From contig NZ_CP050804.1 of NCBI RefSeq assembly GCF_012563545.1, positions 1,488,001 through 1,552,000 on the forward strand: 64,000 nucleotides of DNA, read 5' to 3'. The first letter of the stretch is position 1, and each line of letters opens with the position of its first letter. Both the position numbers and the translations under genes were made by a program. Source of the stretch: Arcanobacterium buesumense. Its GTDB lineage: Bacteria > Actinomycetota > Actinomycetes > Actinomycetales > Actinomycetaceae. Shown here piece by piece: positions 10,624-18,949 of this stretch. Under the pieces are notes generated by a model. That model did not search any database. It saw nothing but the letters and a program-made list of their open reading frames with translations, and had not been told where the DNA came from.

Positions 10624-11367
10624 TCAGCGACCGTGTGCCATTGACTTCATCAAGTCACGGTTGAGCATCGAAATGAGCTCTAATGGTACTTCCTTCGGGC
10701 AGGCAGCTGCACAAGCACCAACGTTTGTACATCCACCAAATCCTTCAGAATCATGTTGCGACAGCATCTTGACAACACGATCAAGACGCTCTGGCTGGCC
10801 CTGTGGGAGCAAACCGAGGTGCATCACTTTTGCGGAGGTGAACAACATTGCTGATCCATTTGGACATGCTGCTACACAAGCGCCACAACCGATACATGCA
10901 GCTGCCTCGAAGGCACGATCAGCATGGTCCTTAGGAACTGGTACTGCGTGTGCATCCGGTGCGGCACCTGTATTAACCGAAATGTAGCCACCGGCTTGAA
11001 CGATACGATCCAGAGCAGAACGGTCCACAACCAAGTCCTTGAGGACTGGGAATGCGGTGGAGCGCCATGGTTCGATGGTGATCGTATCGCCATCTTTGAA
11101 GGATCGCATATGCAGCTGACATGTGGTAGTCACAAGTGGACCATGCGGATCGCCATTAATGACAATGCCACACTGACCACAAATACCTTCACGGCAGTCA
11201 GAATCAAATGCAACTGGCTCCTCGCCCTTAGCAAAGAGTTCTTCGTTTAGCTGATCGAGCATCTCCAAGAAAGATGCTGTTTCATCAACGTCGGCGAGTG
11301 TGTGGGTATCAAAGTGACCCTTATCGCCACGGCCATCTTGCCGCCAAAATTCAAGATTGATTTTCAC
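10624..11367 (-). CDS. sdhB: Succinate dehydrogenase / fumarate reductase iron-sulfur subunit
   Basis: The electron-transfer subunit linking SdhA flavin to membrane menaquinone, 247 residues. The N-terminal plant-type ferredoxin domain has the [2Fe-2S] motif [16 protein letters not shown] plus a later Cys in [10 protein letters not shown]. The C-terminal part carries [14 protein letters not shown] and [18 protein letters not shown] for the [4Fe-4S] and [3Fe-4S] clusters. An upstream in-frame ATG exists at 11451, but the GTG at 11367 is chosen. It overlaps the sdhA stop in the sequence GTGA (translational coupling), has a GGAG just upstream, and begins the conserved [10 protein letters not shown]. 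Last gene of sdhCAB. Confidence 0.96.
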   Translation of the reverse strand: MKINLEFWRQDGRGDKGHFDTHTLADVDETASFLEMLDQLNEELFAKGEEPVAFDSDCREGICGQCGIVINGDPHGPLVTTTCQLHMRSFKDGDTITIEPWRSTAFPVLKDLVVDRSALDRIVQAGGYISVNTGAAPDAHAVPVPKDHADRAFEAAACIGCGACVAACPNGSAMLFTSAKVMHLGLLPQGQPERLDRVVKMLSQHDSEGFGGCTNVGACAAACPKEVPLELISMLNRDLMKSMAHGR

Positions 11368-13334
11368 TTGTAGCTCCGCTGCTTCATCTCGACGAATTCG
11401 TACTTTAGGTCTTCCTTGTGGAGAATCGGGGCACCGTCTTCTCCACCCCACTCCCAGGCGGCGACGTAAGCGAAGTTCACATCATCACGCAATGCTTCGC
11501 CTTCCTCGGTCTGGGATTCAGCGCGGAAGTGACCACCGCAAGATTCACGGCGGTGGAGAGCGTCGATACACATGAGCTCACCAAGTTCAAAGAAGTCAGC
11601 CACGCGGCCGGCCTTCTCCAAGGACTGGTTCAACTCATCTGGATCGCCAGGAACGCGAACATTTTGCCAGAAGTCCTTGCGCAATTCACGAATCATACCG
11701 ATTGCCTTCTTGAGGCCTTCTTCGGTACGTTCCATACCGCAGTACTCCCACATAATGTGACCGAGTTCCTTGTGGAAGGAATCTACTGAACGATTTCCCT
11801 TGTTATTCACAAAGAATTCAACTTGCTTCTCAACTTCGGTACGTGCTTTAACAACTTCTGGGTGGTCTTCAGTGATCTTCTCAAATGGACCATCAGCAAG
11901 GTAATCGTTGATGGTGTTTGGAAGCACGAAATACCCATCAGCAAGACCCTGCATAAGTGCAGATGCACCCAAGCGGTTTGCGCCGTGATCAGAGAAGTTA
12001 GCTTCACCGGTGACGAACAATCCAGGAATAGAAGACTGCAAGTCGTAATCGACCCACAAGCCACCCATAGTGTAGTGCACGGCAGGGTAAATACGCATTG
12101 GTACTTCGTACGGATCATCGCCGGTGATCTGCTTGTACATGTCAAACAAATTGCCATACTTAGCAGAAACAACGTCCTTACCCATGCGGTTAATAGCATC
12201 GGAGAAGTCGAGGTAAACACCACGTGCTACGCCATCGATCTCTGGTCCAACACCACGGCCTTCGTCACACATGTTCTTTGCTTGACGAGAAGCGATATCT
12301 CGTGGAACCAAGTTTCCGAATGCTGGGTAGATCCGCTCGAGGTAGTAATCGCGATCCTCTTCTGGAATATCGCGTGGATCCTTCTTGCAGTCTTCAGCCT
12401 TCTTTGGTACCCAAATACGGCCATCGTTTCGCAACGACTCTGACATCAAAGTGAGCTTGGACTGAGAAGAACCATGCTGTGGAATACACGTTGGGTGGAT
12501 CTGGGTGTAGCACGGGTTGCCAAAGTATGCACCCTTGCGGTGTGCACGCCAAATGGCGGTTGCGTTACAGCCCATAGCATTGGTGGACAAGAAGAAGACG
12601 TTACCGTAACCACCAGTGCCCAACACAACAGCGTCAGCCAAGTGGGTTTCGATTTCGCCGGTCACCATATCACGTGCAATGATTCCGCGTGCCCGACCAT
12701 CAATGACGATCAGTTCAACCATTTCATGACGCGGGTATGCCTTGACAGTGCCCGCTTTCACTTGGCGCATTAACGCTTGGTATGCACCAATGAGCAGCTG
12801 CTGGCCGGTTTGGCCACGAGCGTAGAACGTACGCGAAACCTGCACGCCACCAAAGGAACGATTATCGAGCAGGCCGCCGTATTCGCGAGCAAATGGCACA
12901 CCTTGGGCTACACACTGATCGATGATATTTGCCGAAACTTCGGCAAGACGGTAAACATTAGACTCGCGAGCGCGGTAATCGCCACCTTTGATGGTGTCGT
13001 AGAACAAACGGTAGGTCGAATCGTTATCGTTCTTATAGTTCTTCGCCGCGTTGATACCGCCCTGAGCCGCAATAGAATGTGCTCGACGGGCCGAATCTTG
13101 GTAGAAAAACGCCTTAACGTTGTAGCCCATTTCGCCTAACGAAGCAGCGCCAGCGCCACCAGCTAATCCGGTGCCGACGACGATAACATCAAGCTTACGG
13201 CGATTAGCTGGGTTGACGAGCCGAGCGTTAAATTTACGTTGTTCCCACTTGTCAGAGATAGGACCGGCTGGCGCCTTGGTATCCGCGATTGGTTCGCCTG
13301 CGCGGTACAGGCCTTCGATCAAAGTTTCAGTCAT
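11364..13334 (-). CDS. sdhA: Succinate dehydrogenase / fumarate reductase flavoprotein subunit
   Basis: The catalytic subunit for succinate/fumarate interconversion, 656 residues. The FAD-binding motif is [21 protein letters not shown] (about 50-70). [13 protein letters not shown] holds the flavinylation region, [14 protein letters not shown] and [22 protein letters not shown] are active-site/FAD segments, and [12 protein letters not shown] lies near the C-terminus. The length and the order C-A-B are typical of the type-B complexes of Actinobacteria and Bacillus, which use menaquinone. Direction (succinate oxidation or fumarate respiration) cannot be read from sequence; in a facultative fermenter fumarate reduction is plausible. 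Confidence 0.96.
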   Translation of the reverse strand: MTETLIEGLYRAGEPIADTKAPAGPISDKWEQRKFNARLVNPANRRKLDVIVVGTGLAGGAGAASLGEMGYNVKAFFYQDSARRAHSIAAQGGINAAKNYKNDNDSTYRLFYDTIKGGDYRARESNVYRLAEVSANIIDQCVAQGVPFAREYGGLLDNRSFGGVQVSRTFYARGQTGQQLLIGAYQALMRQVKAGTVKAYPRHEMVELIVIDGRARGIIARDMVTGEIETHLADAVVLGTGGYGNVFFLSTNAMGCNATAIWRAHRKGAYFGNPCYTQIHPTCIPQHGSSQSKLTLMSESLRNDGRIWVPKKAEDCKKDPRDIPEEDRDYYLERIYPAFGNLVPRDIASRQAKNMCDEGRGVGPEIDGVARGVYLDFSDAINRMGKDVVSAKYGNLFDMYKQITGDDPYEVPMRIYPAVHYTMGGLWVDYDLQSSIPGLFVTGEANFSDHGANRLGASALMQGLADGYFVLPNTINDYLADGPFEKITEDHPEVVKARTEVEKQVEFFVNNKGNRSVDSFHKELGHIMWEYCGMERTEEGLKKAIGMIRELRKDFWQNVRVPGDPDELNQSLEKAGRVADFFELGELMCIDALHRRESCGGHFRAESQTEEGEALRDDVNFAYVAAWEWGGEDGAPILHKEDLKYEFVEMKQRSYK

Positions 13335-13347
13335 GATCTCATACCCC

Positions 13348-14064
13348 TTAAGCAGCGATAAAGCCGAGCAGGATAGCTGTTGGTGGAGTCATGAACCCTA
13401 CAAATACAGCCAAGCCTACGAAACCGGCGATGATTTTGAATGCGCGTTGACGACGGCGAGTGTTCAATCCGAGCGTTGCCAAAGCAGACCACACACCATG
13501 GGTGATATGGAAAGCAATCGAAGCCAACGCAATGAAGTAGATCAACCACACCCACCAGATCGAGAAGCCATAAATCATGTTGTGATATGGATCGTGTGCA
13601 TCGTATGGTCCACCGAGCTGTAGTGCCAAAACGGTGTACTGCAAGATATGGAAGACCACGAACAGGGCAATGATGATACCACCGAAACGCATGGTTGCTG
13701 CAGTATAGGAATACTTAACACCAACCTTCGAACCGGAGTTCACCTTGTACTTTTCGTGTCCGCGAGCTTCGTTGCCACGCTTCCACAGCTTAATAGCTGC
13801 GTACATATGCGCCACGATACAGAACAACAACGTACAACGGAAAATCCACAATGCCCACAGTTTAGGCAGGATCGGGTAGAGCAGACCATGCTTGAGCCAG
13901 TCTGCATAATGGTTGTACTCCTCCGCGCCAAGGAACATCTTAAAGTTTCCAAAGGCATGGAAGAGTAGGAAGAATACAATAAACAAACCGGTCACAGCCA
14001 TGAGCACTTTAAGTGCAACAGTGGTTTTGCGACCTCGAATTTCTACAGATGTTGATTTAGCCAC
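13348..14064 (-). CDS. sdhC: Succinate dehydrogenase cytochrome b556/b558 subunit (five-helix type)
   Basis: The membrane anchor with haem and quinone sites, about 238 residues. Five hydrophobic helices are visible, beginning at [74 protein letters not shown] and [17 protein letters not shown], with conserved His (haem ligands) in the first four. The single fused anchor matches type-B SdhC. The open frame reaches up to 14136, but the GTG at 14064 ([14 protein letters not shown]) gives the expected N-terminus. No good Shine-Dalgarno is seen, so translation may be leaderless. First gene of sdhCAB. Confidence 0.92.
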   Translation of the reverse strand: MAKSTSVEIRGRKTTVALKVLMAVTGLFIVFFLLFHAFGNFKMFLGAEEYNHYADWLKHGLLYPILPKLWALWIFRCTLLFCIVAHMYAAIKLWKRGNEARGHEKYKVNSGSKVGVKYSYTAATMRFGGIIIALFVVFHILQYTVLALQLGGPYDAHDPYHNMIYGFSIWWVWLIYFIALASIAFHITHGVWSALATLGLNTRRRQRAFKIIAGFVGLAVFVGFMTPPTAILLGFIAA

Positions 14065-14251
14065 GCTATGAAGATAGCAAACCAATGAGCGAAAAACCGG
14101 GTCTAAAGTAGCAAAAAGTCTGTTAGTGTCACACAAAACATCGTGGCGGTTTATAACAGATTGGAGTTTTTCGCGTTATACCAAGGCTTACTCACTGTCC
14201 TGACATCATAAACTTACCTCGATCTATTTAAGTAAGTCTTTGGGCGCGAAA

Positions 14252-14752
14252 TTACATTTCCCGAACCATAACGACGGCGTCGTCATCGGAGTAGTAACGC
14301 TTACGTCGATCTATCTCTTGGAAACCTGCCCGAGCATACATTTTCTGCACACCGATATCTTTACTACGCACTTCCAAAAAGACCCGCTGAGCATCGTATG
14401 ATTGCGCAATATTCAACAAAATCTGCAATAGTTTGGTCCCAATTCCGCGACGTTGAATACGTTGAGCTACCCCAATCGTTAAAATCTCTGCATCCTCATA
14501 ATGTGAAACTCCCGCAACGGCGAGAATTGATCCGAGCGATCGCAACGGATCGGGTTCTTCAACAAGGACGAGATATGTTCGATTCTCAGCTATAAGCTCG
14601 TCTTCCCAAACTGATTGCGGCCATGCATCGCGTGCAAAATTTTGCCGATCGAATTCAGCTATCCGGCCAGCCCACGATGCCGGTGCCCGAAAAAGCGCGA
14701 ACCCAGCAAGAGTATCGGGAAAATTATCGTCTGGATAAAAACACGAATTCAT
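14252..14752 (-). CDS. rimI: Ribosomal protein S18-alanine N-acetyltransferase RimI
   Basis: A GNAT-family N-acetyltransferase, 166 residues. The acetyl-CoA binding loop is VAQRIQRRGIGTKLL (R/Q-x-x-G-x-G/A), followed by FLEVRSKDIGVQKMYARAGFQ, the substrate-side motif typical of RimI (L-E-V-R...N-x-x-A-x-x-x-Y-x-x-x-G-F). Adjacency to tsaB, as in many bacteria, supports RimI over a generic GNAT. It follows tsaB by 15 bases and is the last gene of the tsaE-orf-tsaB-rimI unit. Confidence 0.88.
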   Translation of the reverse strand: MNSCFYPDDNFPDTLAGFALFRAPASWAGRIAEFDRQNFARDAWPQSVWEDELIAENRTYLVLVEEPDPLRSLGSILAVAGVSHYEDAEILTIGVAQRIQRRGIGTKLLQILLNIAQSYDAQRVFLEVRSKDIGVQKMYARAGFQEIDRRKRYYSDDDAVVMVREM

Positions 14753-14767
14753 AACCGCATCTGATTC

Positions 14768-15481
14768 TTAATTTCCCGTGTACGGATTACCTTGTGCTTG
14801 CGGCTGAGCATGAGCTCCACCATGAACATCTGGCCGGCGTAAATATTGTGGTTCAGTATCCAAAGAAATATCTTCTCCGGCTTCGATTCGCGCTAACCGT
14901 GATTGGACTAAACGCACCATAACATCGGGCGTAAAACCAACAACACTGCGCGAAACACCAACCTGCGGGTAAAGCTCTGGCTCACCGACAGCAAGCACTG
15001 CTGGCTGGTTTACTAAATCCTGAGCTAAAACGTCTGGCTTATAGATATTTGGTTCGGTGAGCTGGACAACGTCGTCGCCTCCCAAGGCTCTAAAACGCGC
15101 CGAGAAAACTTCCCGGCGCCGAGCATCAATCATAGACACGATCTCTTGCCCACCTGCATCGACTGCTGCAGCTAAGGCCATAATGTCGAGCGAGGAAAGC
15201 CCATAAAGAGGAATATTCCACGTCCGGGCTAACACCCGGGCAGTAACTAAACCAGCACGCAATCCAGTAAACGCTCCCGGGCCGGTGCCCACAACGATTG
15301 CATCTGGCTGAGAAATAGCAGTAGCGTCAAGCACCGTCCGCACCATCGGTGCTAATAACTCAGCATGGTGACGTTTTTCTGGAGAAGACTCAAAAGCTAA
15401 CTGGTGAACCACACCTAGTTGCCATCGGGCCACACCAACATTAACTGCAGCGCTGGTGTCAAGTGTAAGATAGGTCGTCAT
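14768..15481 (-). CDS. tsaB: tRNA threonylcarbamoyladenosine biosynthesis protein TsaB
   Basis: The non-catalytic ASKHA paralogue that dimerises with TsaD for t6A formation, 237 residues. Recognisable are the start TYLTLDTSAAVNVGVARW, the conserved VVGTGPGAFTGLRAGLVTAR and the YGLSSLDIMALA region. The ATG overlaps the stop of the upstream unknown gene by 4 bases (ATGA), so the two are translationally coupled. Confidence 0.95.
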   Translation of the reverse strand: MTTYLTLDTSAAVNVGVARWQLGVVHQLAFESSPEKRHHAELLAPMVRTVLDATAISQPDAIVVGTGPGAFTGLRAGLVTARVLARTWNIPLYGLSSLDIMALAAAVDAGGQEIVSMIDARRREVFSARFRALGGDDVVQLTEPNIYKPDVLAQDLVNQPAVLAVGEPELYPQVGVSRSVVGFTPDVMVRLVQSRLARIEAGEDISLDTEPQYLRRPDVHGGAHAQPQAQGNPYTGN

Positions 15482-16404
15482 TTTGTTTCCTCCATAGATG
15501 GTGTTGTGGCACGCTCAGATTGTTGCGGATGAATAAGTAGTCGAGCTTGCGCAAAAGGATCCCACCGATTTCGTCTGTGACGATGGGTATTATCCCCCGT
15601 ATCCCGCACATTCGATTTGCTATAGGGATCGTTTTTGTTCTGATCCCAGCGCAACCAAGCAACTGAAAAAATAACCAAGCCAGTTAAAATTGCGATCACA
15701 ATAATAACCCGCTCTGCCGTCATATGCGATTGTTTCATCGTCGGCCCCAAAGGTTTCGCTGGAGCTACCACCGGCAAATTATCGTTATCTATCAATTCAC
15801 GCCGATGATCAATAAACGTCTCAAACGTAATACTTCCTAGCACAAAACCCGATCCCGCACTATCACCAGGCTCAATCATCCCGTCTCGATATACAAACCA
15901 TGCTTTAAGTTCCGGATCGTACACCAACATATTTGTCTCAGTGCGCGAAGCCGCCGCCTCAGTAGCTAACCGTGGATCAGCAACAACTTTCGCATTTGTT
16001 CGCCGGGCAGCACCACTACCTTCAGTAGTCATCACCCCCACCGGGCTATCTCCTTTAACAACCGGAGCAACCCACATCCGCGACTCTTCAAAAGCCGTAT
16101 CGGGCGTACGTAACGCATCTTTTTTATCGCTAAATGTGTAGACGTGATGAGCCACACCAACGCTAAGCAACAACGGATCATTAGCGATGTCTTGCCCAAA
16201 AACATCAGTTGCCTGGCTACGCATCAGCTCGGTTCCGATCGTTGCAAACCATTCTTGGTTCGCCGCATCCTCAGTATCTGTGGTTGTCATAACGGCAAAG
16301 CTGGGAAGCGGAAACAACACGGTAGTCAGCAGCAAAACTGCCAAGGACGCCAGCAAATAATGTGTTCGATACGGTTGCCGTCTCATAGTTATGCACTTTG
16401 CCAT
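15478..16404 (-). CDS. Uncharacterised secreted, single-pass membrane protein in the tsa operon
   Basis: I do not recognise this 308-residue protein. It has a signal peptide or N-terminal anchor (basic MRRQPYRTH, hydrophobic LLASLAVLLLTTVLF, possible cleavage after SFA near residue 37). An extracellular region of about 195 residues follows, without cysteines. Then comes a transmembrane helix at about 234-252 (VIIVIAILTGLVIFSVAWL) and a His/Arg-rich cytosolic tail of about 55 residues, giving type I topology. It overlaps tsaE by 16 bases if the ATG at 16404 is used. The internal ATG at 16386, two bases after the tsaE stop, gives a cleaner signal peptide and is an equal candidate. It overlaps tsaB by 4 bases. 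Tight coupling inside a tRNA-modification operon does not by itself imply a related function. Confidence 0.75.
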   Translation of the reverse strand: MAKCITMRRQPYRTHYLLASLAVLLLTTVLFPLPSFAVMTTTDTEDAANQEWFATIGTELMRSQATDVFGQDIANDPLLLSVGVAHHVYTFSDKKDALRTPDTAFEESRMWVAPVVKGDSPVGVMTTEGSGAARRTNAKVVADPRLATEAAASRTETNMLVYDPELKAWFVYRDGMIEPGDSAGSGFVLGSITFETFIDHRRELIDNDNLPVVAPAKPLGPTMKQSHMTAERVIIVIAILTGLVIFSVAWLRWDQNKNDPYSKSNVRDTGDNTHRHRRNRWDPFAQARLLIHPQQSERATTPSMEETK

Positions 16405-16916
16405 GTTGCGTCAGCTATATCATTGGCAAGCTGATGTTGGAGTTCTTCCCCACGTCTACCGTACGCATATACTTTGATGGTTCGTGGTGCGTCAGCGAAC
16501 AAATCTTCGGGTTCTAAACCAGCTTGGGCACCTTGCGGACGTTCAATCATCACTTCGATACGATCTTCGGAAAGAACTTCAGCTTTACCACTTCCCCATT
16601 CGACGACGGTGAGCGAATCTTCTAAAGACGAATCCAAATCAAGGGCATCTAGTTCTTCGATCGACGTGAGCCGATATGCATCAACATGAACAAGATCCAA
16701 ATCCGTGCCGTGATGAATTTGGGCAATCGCAAACGTTGGCGAAGAAACTGCGCCAGTAACCCCAAGACCCCGTGCGATGCCTTGCGTCATCGTCGTTTTA
16801 CCAGCTCCAAGCGGGCCAGTGAGCATCACGAGATCACCAGGTTGAGCATGCTGAGCAATCACAGCTCCAATATGCTGAATATCGGCAACGGTTGGTGCGT
16901 TCAATGCGAGGATCAT
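16389..16916 (-). CDS. tsaE: tRNA threonylcarbamoyladenosine biosynthesis ATPase TsaE
   Basis: The P-loop ATPase that resets the TsaBD complex during t6A synthesis, 175 residues. The Walker A motif is GPLGAGKTTMTQGIARGLG. The following SSPTFAIAQIH and the VHVDAYRL segment (Walker B-like, D/Y/R) are family hallmarks, as is VVEWGSG. First gene of the tsaE-orf-tsaB-rimI run, 54 bases after alr. Confidence 0.96.
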   Translation of the reverse strand: MILALNAPTVADIQHIGAVIAQHAQPGDLVMLTGPLGAGKTTMTQGIARGLGVTGAVSSPTFAIAQIHHGTDLDLVHVDAYRLTSIEELDALDLDSSLEDSLTVVEWGSGKAEVLSEDRIEVMIERPQGAQAGLEPEDLFADAPRTIKVYAYGRRGEELQHQLANDIADATWQSA

Positions 16917-16970
16917 ATTATATTCTTCCGTTCAATCATTCAGTCTAAGTATAGTGCTGGTAGGTCGCCT

Positions 16971-18095
16971 TTATTCCACTGGAATACGTGGGATTCGCGG
17001 CCCGAGGTTGCAAAAAATTTCATAGTTTATCGTATCTGTTTTTGCCGCCCAGTCATCGGCACTCAAGTATCCTTGTGCCGATGGCCCAAACAACACTGCC
17101 CGATCACCGGCCTGTGCCTGAGGGGCTTCAACAACAAACTGATCCATACACACAACTCCCCGAATTGGCGCTTGATGATCATTAAGTGTCACGGAGAGGT
17201 TATTAGACGCCCGCCGGGAAATACCATCAGCATAGCCAACTGGAACAACTGCTAATCGCGTGGGATGGTCAGAAACAAACGTGTGCCCATAAGACACTCC
17301 CACGCCTGCCGGCACATCACGCGTGAGCATCACATTAGCTTCAAGCGTCATCACCGGAGATAATCCTAGTTCTTCTGCACTAGCACACGCCGGGTTTGGG
17401 CTTAGCCCATAAAGGACAATCCCCGGCCGAACTATATCGTAGTGAGTATCTGGGTGCCATAAGATTCCCGAGGAAGCCGCTAAATGACACAGTTCAATAT
17501 CCACATGAGCTTCCCGAGCATAACGGCGAGCTTGCTCAAATCGATCAACTTGTTGCGCCGTCACGGCACCCGAATCTGGATCGTCAGCACACGCTAAATG
17601 TGACCACAGCCCGATAATCTCCACAATCCCTTGTTCTTTTAAAGCTTTAACCTGATCAAAAACAGCAGGAAGCTCGTGGAGATCAAAACCACCACGTGTC
17701 ATACCAGTATCAACTTTGATATGAATACGAGCTGGCCGGCCACAGGCACGCGCCGCCTGAGAAATCTCCTCAATCGCCCACGAAGCGCCAACTGATAAGT
17801 CAATATTTTGTTCAATCGCTCGCTGAAAATCTGACCCCGGCGTATAAATCCACGCCAAAATATGACCATGAGTATGTGCGTGACGCAAGGCGAGAGCTTC
17901 ATCGAGTTGGGCCAAACCTAACCAGTCAATTCCGGCTTCCCATGCCCATTGAGCGATCAGCTCTACCCCATGTCCATAACCGTTAGCTTTGACAATCGCC
18001 ATGATTTTGGCATCAGTATGTTGGCGGACAACCTCAATGTTTTGATCAAAAGCACGTCGCGATATCAGAGCGCGTGCCGGAGCTTGATTCTTCAT
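16971..18095 (-). CDS. alr: Alanine racemase
   Basis: A PLP enzyme making D-alanine for peptidoglycan. The PLP lysine is in AIVKANGYGHG, the catalytic tyrosine in GVSYGHTFV, and the C-terminal beta-domain has VPVGYADGISRRASNN and the substrate-binding VCMDQFVVE. The frame opens with a GTG at 18104, but AAGGTGAG sits properly in front of the ATG at 18095, giving 374 residues. It lies between nnrD and tsaE, as in mycobacteria where alr precedes tsaE. Confidence 0.96.
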   Translation of the reverse strand: MKNQAPARALISRRAFDQNIEVVRQHTDAKIMAIVKANGYGHGVELIAQWAWEAGIDWLGLAQLDEALALRHAHTHGHILAWIYTPGSDFQRAIEQNIDLSVGASWAIEEISQAARACGRPARIHIKVDTGMTRGGFDLHELPAVFDQVKALKEQGIVEIIGLWSHLACADDPDSGAVTAQQVDRFEQARRYAREAHVDIELCHLAASSGILWHPDTHYDIVRPGIVLYGLSPNPACASAEELGLSPVMTLEANVMLTRDVPAGVGVSYGHTFVSDHPTRLAVVPVGYADGISRRASNNLSVTLNDHQAPIRGVVCMDQFVVEAPQAQAGDRAVLFGPSAQGYLSADDWAAKTDTINYEIFCNLGPRIPRIPVE

Positions 18096-18105
18096 ACGTC
18101 TCACC

Positions 18106-18939
18106 TTATGGATTCAATACTTGCCAGATTGTTTGACCTAGCGCATCACTAATGTTACTCGCCTTAATCGGGTAACCTACCCCGTGATCGGCACGCGCAG
18201 CGAGATTTGCGGCACGTGCATGTAAGAAAGCAGCACATGCTGCAAGCCAACCAACATCAACTTTTCGCTGACCGTCTGCCTGCCATATTGCTAAGAGAGC
18301 CCCTAAGATTCCGGCATACACATCGCCCGCCCCAGCAGTTGCCCGCCATGGTGTTGCCCCAGTTTGCTGATAAATAGTGCCATCTGGAGTGGCGACGACG
18401 TCGTGCGCACTCGTTGTGACCACCACCGCACCAGTTTCTTGTGACGCCAAACTCGTGTATCGGTAAAGCTGGGCTTCCACCTCACCACGATTCACCGAAT
18501 AACCCCGCCTGCCAAGTAGTTCGGTAAGTTCACCCGGATGCGGGGTTAGCACTGTTGTTGGGGAAAACTGTTTATCACAGGTAAGCCCCAAGGCACCAGC
18601 GTCGATAACAATCGGCAACCCAGATTCTATTGCCTGATAAACCACGGAAAAATCACTCTGTTGTGGATCGAGACCAGAGCCGACCAACCACGCTTGAACC
18701 TGGCCAGCAACGCAGACAACTTCCGGAAAACGTTGCATCACCAACGGGCTTTGCCCTAAATAACGAACCATACCCGGACCACACGCCAACGCAGCGCCCA
18801 CCCCGAGAACACCAGCGCCAGGGAATGTCGGTGAACCCGTAACCACGCCTAACACTCCACGAGTGTATTTATGATCTGTTAGCCCTGGTATTGGCCACCA
18901 TTGCCGAATATCGGAAGCTGTTACCGAACGTGTGCGCAT
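18106..18939 (-). CDS. nnrD: ADP/ATP-dependent NAD(P)H-hydrate dehydratase (NnrD)
   Basis: A repair enzyme that dehydrates damaged NAD(P)H hydrates. The 277-residue protein is the ribokinase-like YjeF C-terminal domain alone. Visible are the start YTRGVLGVVTGSPTFPGAGVL, the LTPHPGELTELLG motif, and the nucleotide-binding/catalytic TAGAGDVYAGILGALLA. The epimerase (YjeF N-terminal, NnrE) domain that is usually fused is missing here and is not seen elsewhere in the window. It is immediately downstream of glmS and upstream of alr (gaps of about 10 bases), in one transcription unit. Confidence 0.9.
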   Translation of the reverse strand: MRTRSVTASDIRQWWPIPGLTDHKYTRGVLGVVTGSPTFPGAGVLGVGAALACGPGMVRYLGQSPLVMQRFPEVVCVAGQVQAWLVGSGLDPQQSDFSVVYQAIESGLPIVIDAGALGLTCDKQFSPTTVLTPHPGELTELLGRRGYSVNRGEVEAQLYRYTSLASQETGAVVVTTSAHDVVATPDGTIYQQTGATPWRATAGAGDVYAGILGALLAIWQADGQRKVDVGWLAACAAFLHARAANLAARADHGVGYPIKASNISDALGQTIWQVLNP

Positions 18940-18949
18940 ACTTCACACT

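Noticed and set aside
18106-18939. Gene downstream of glmS considered as a sugar kinase
   Set aside because: LTPHPGELTELLG and TAGAGDVYAGILGALLA place it with YjeF C-terminal NAD(P)H-hydrate dehydratases.
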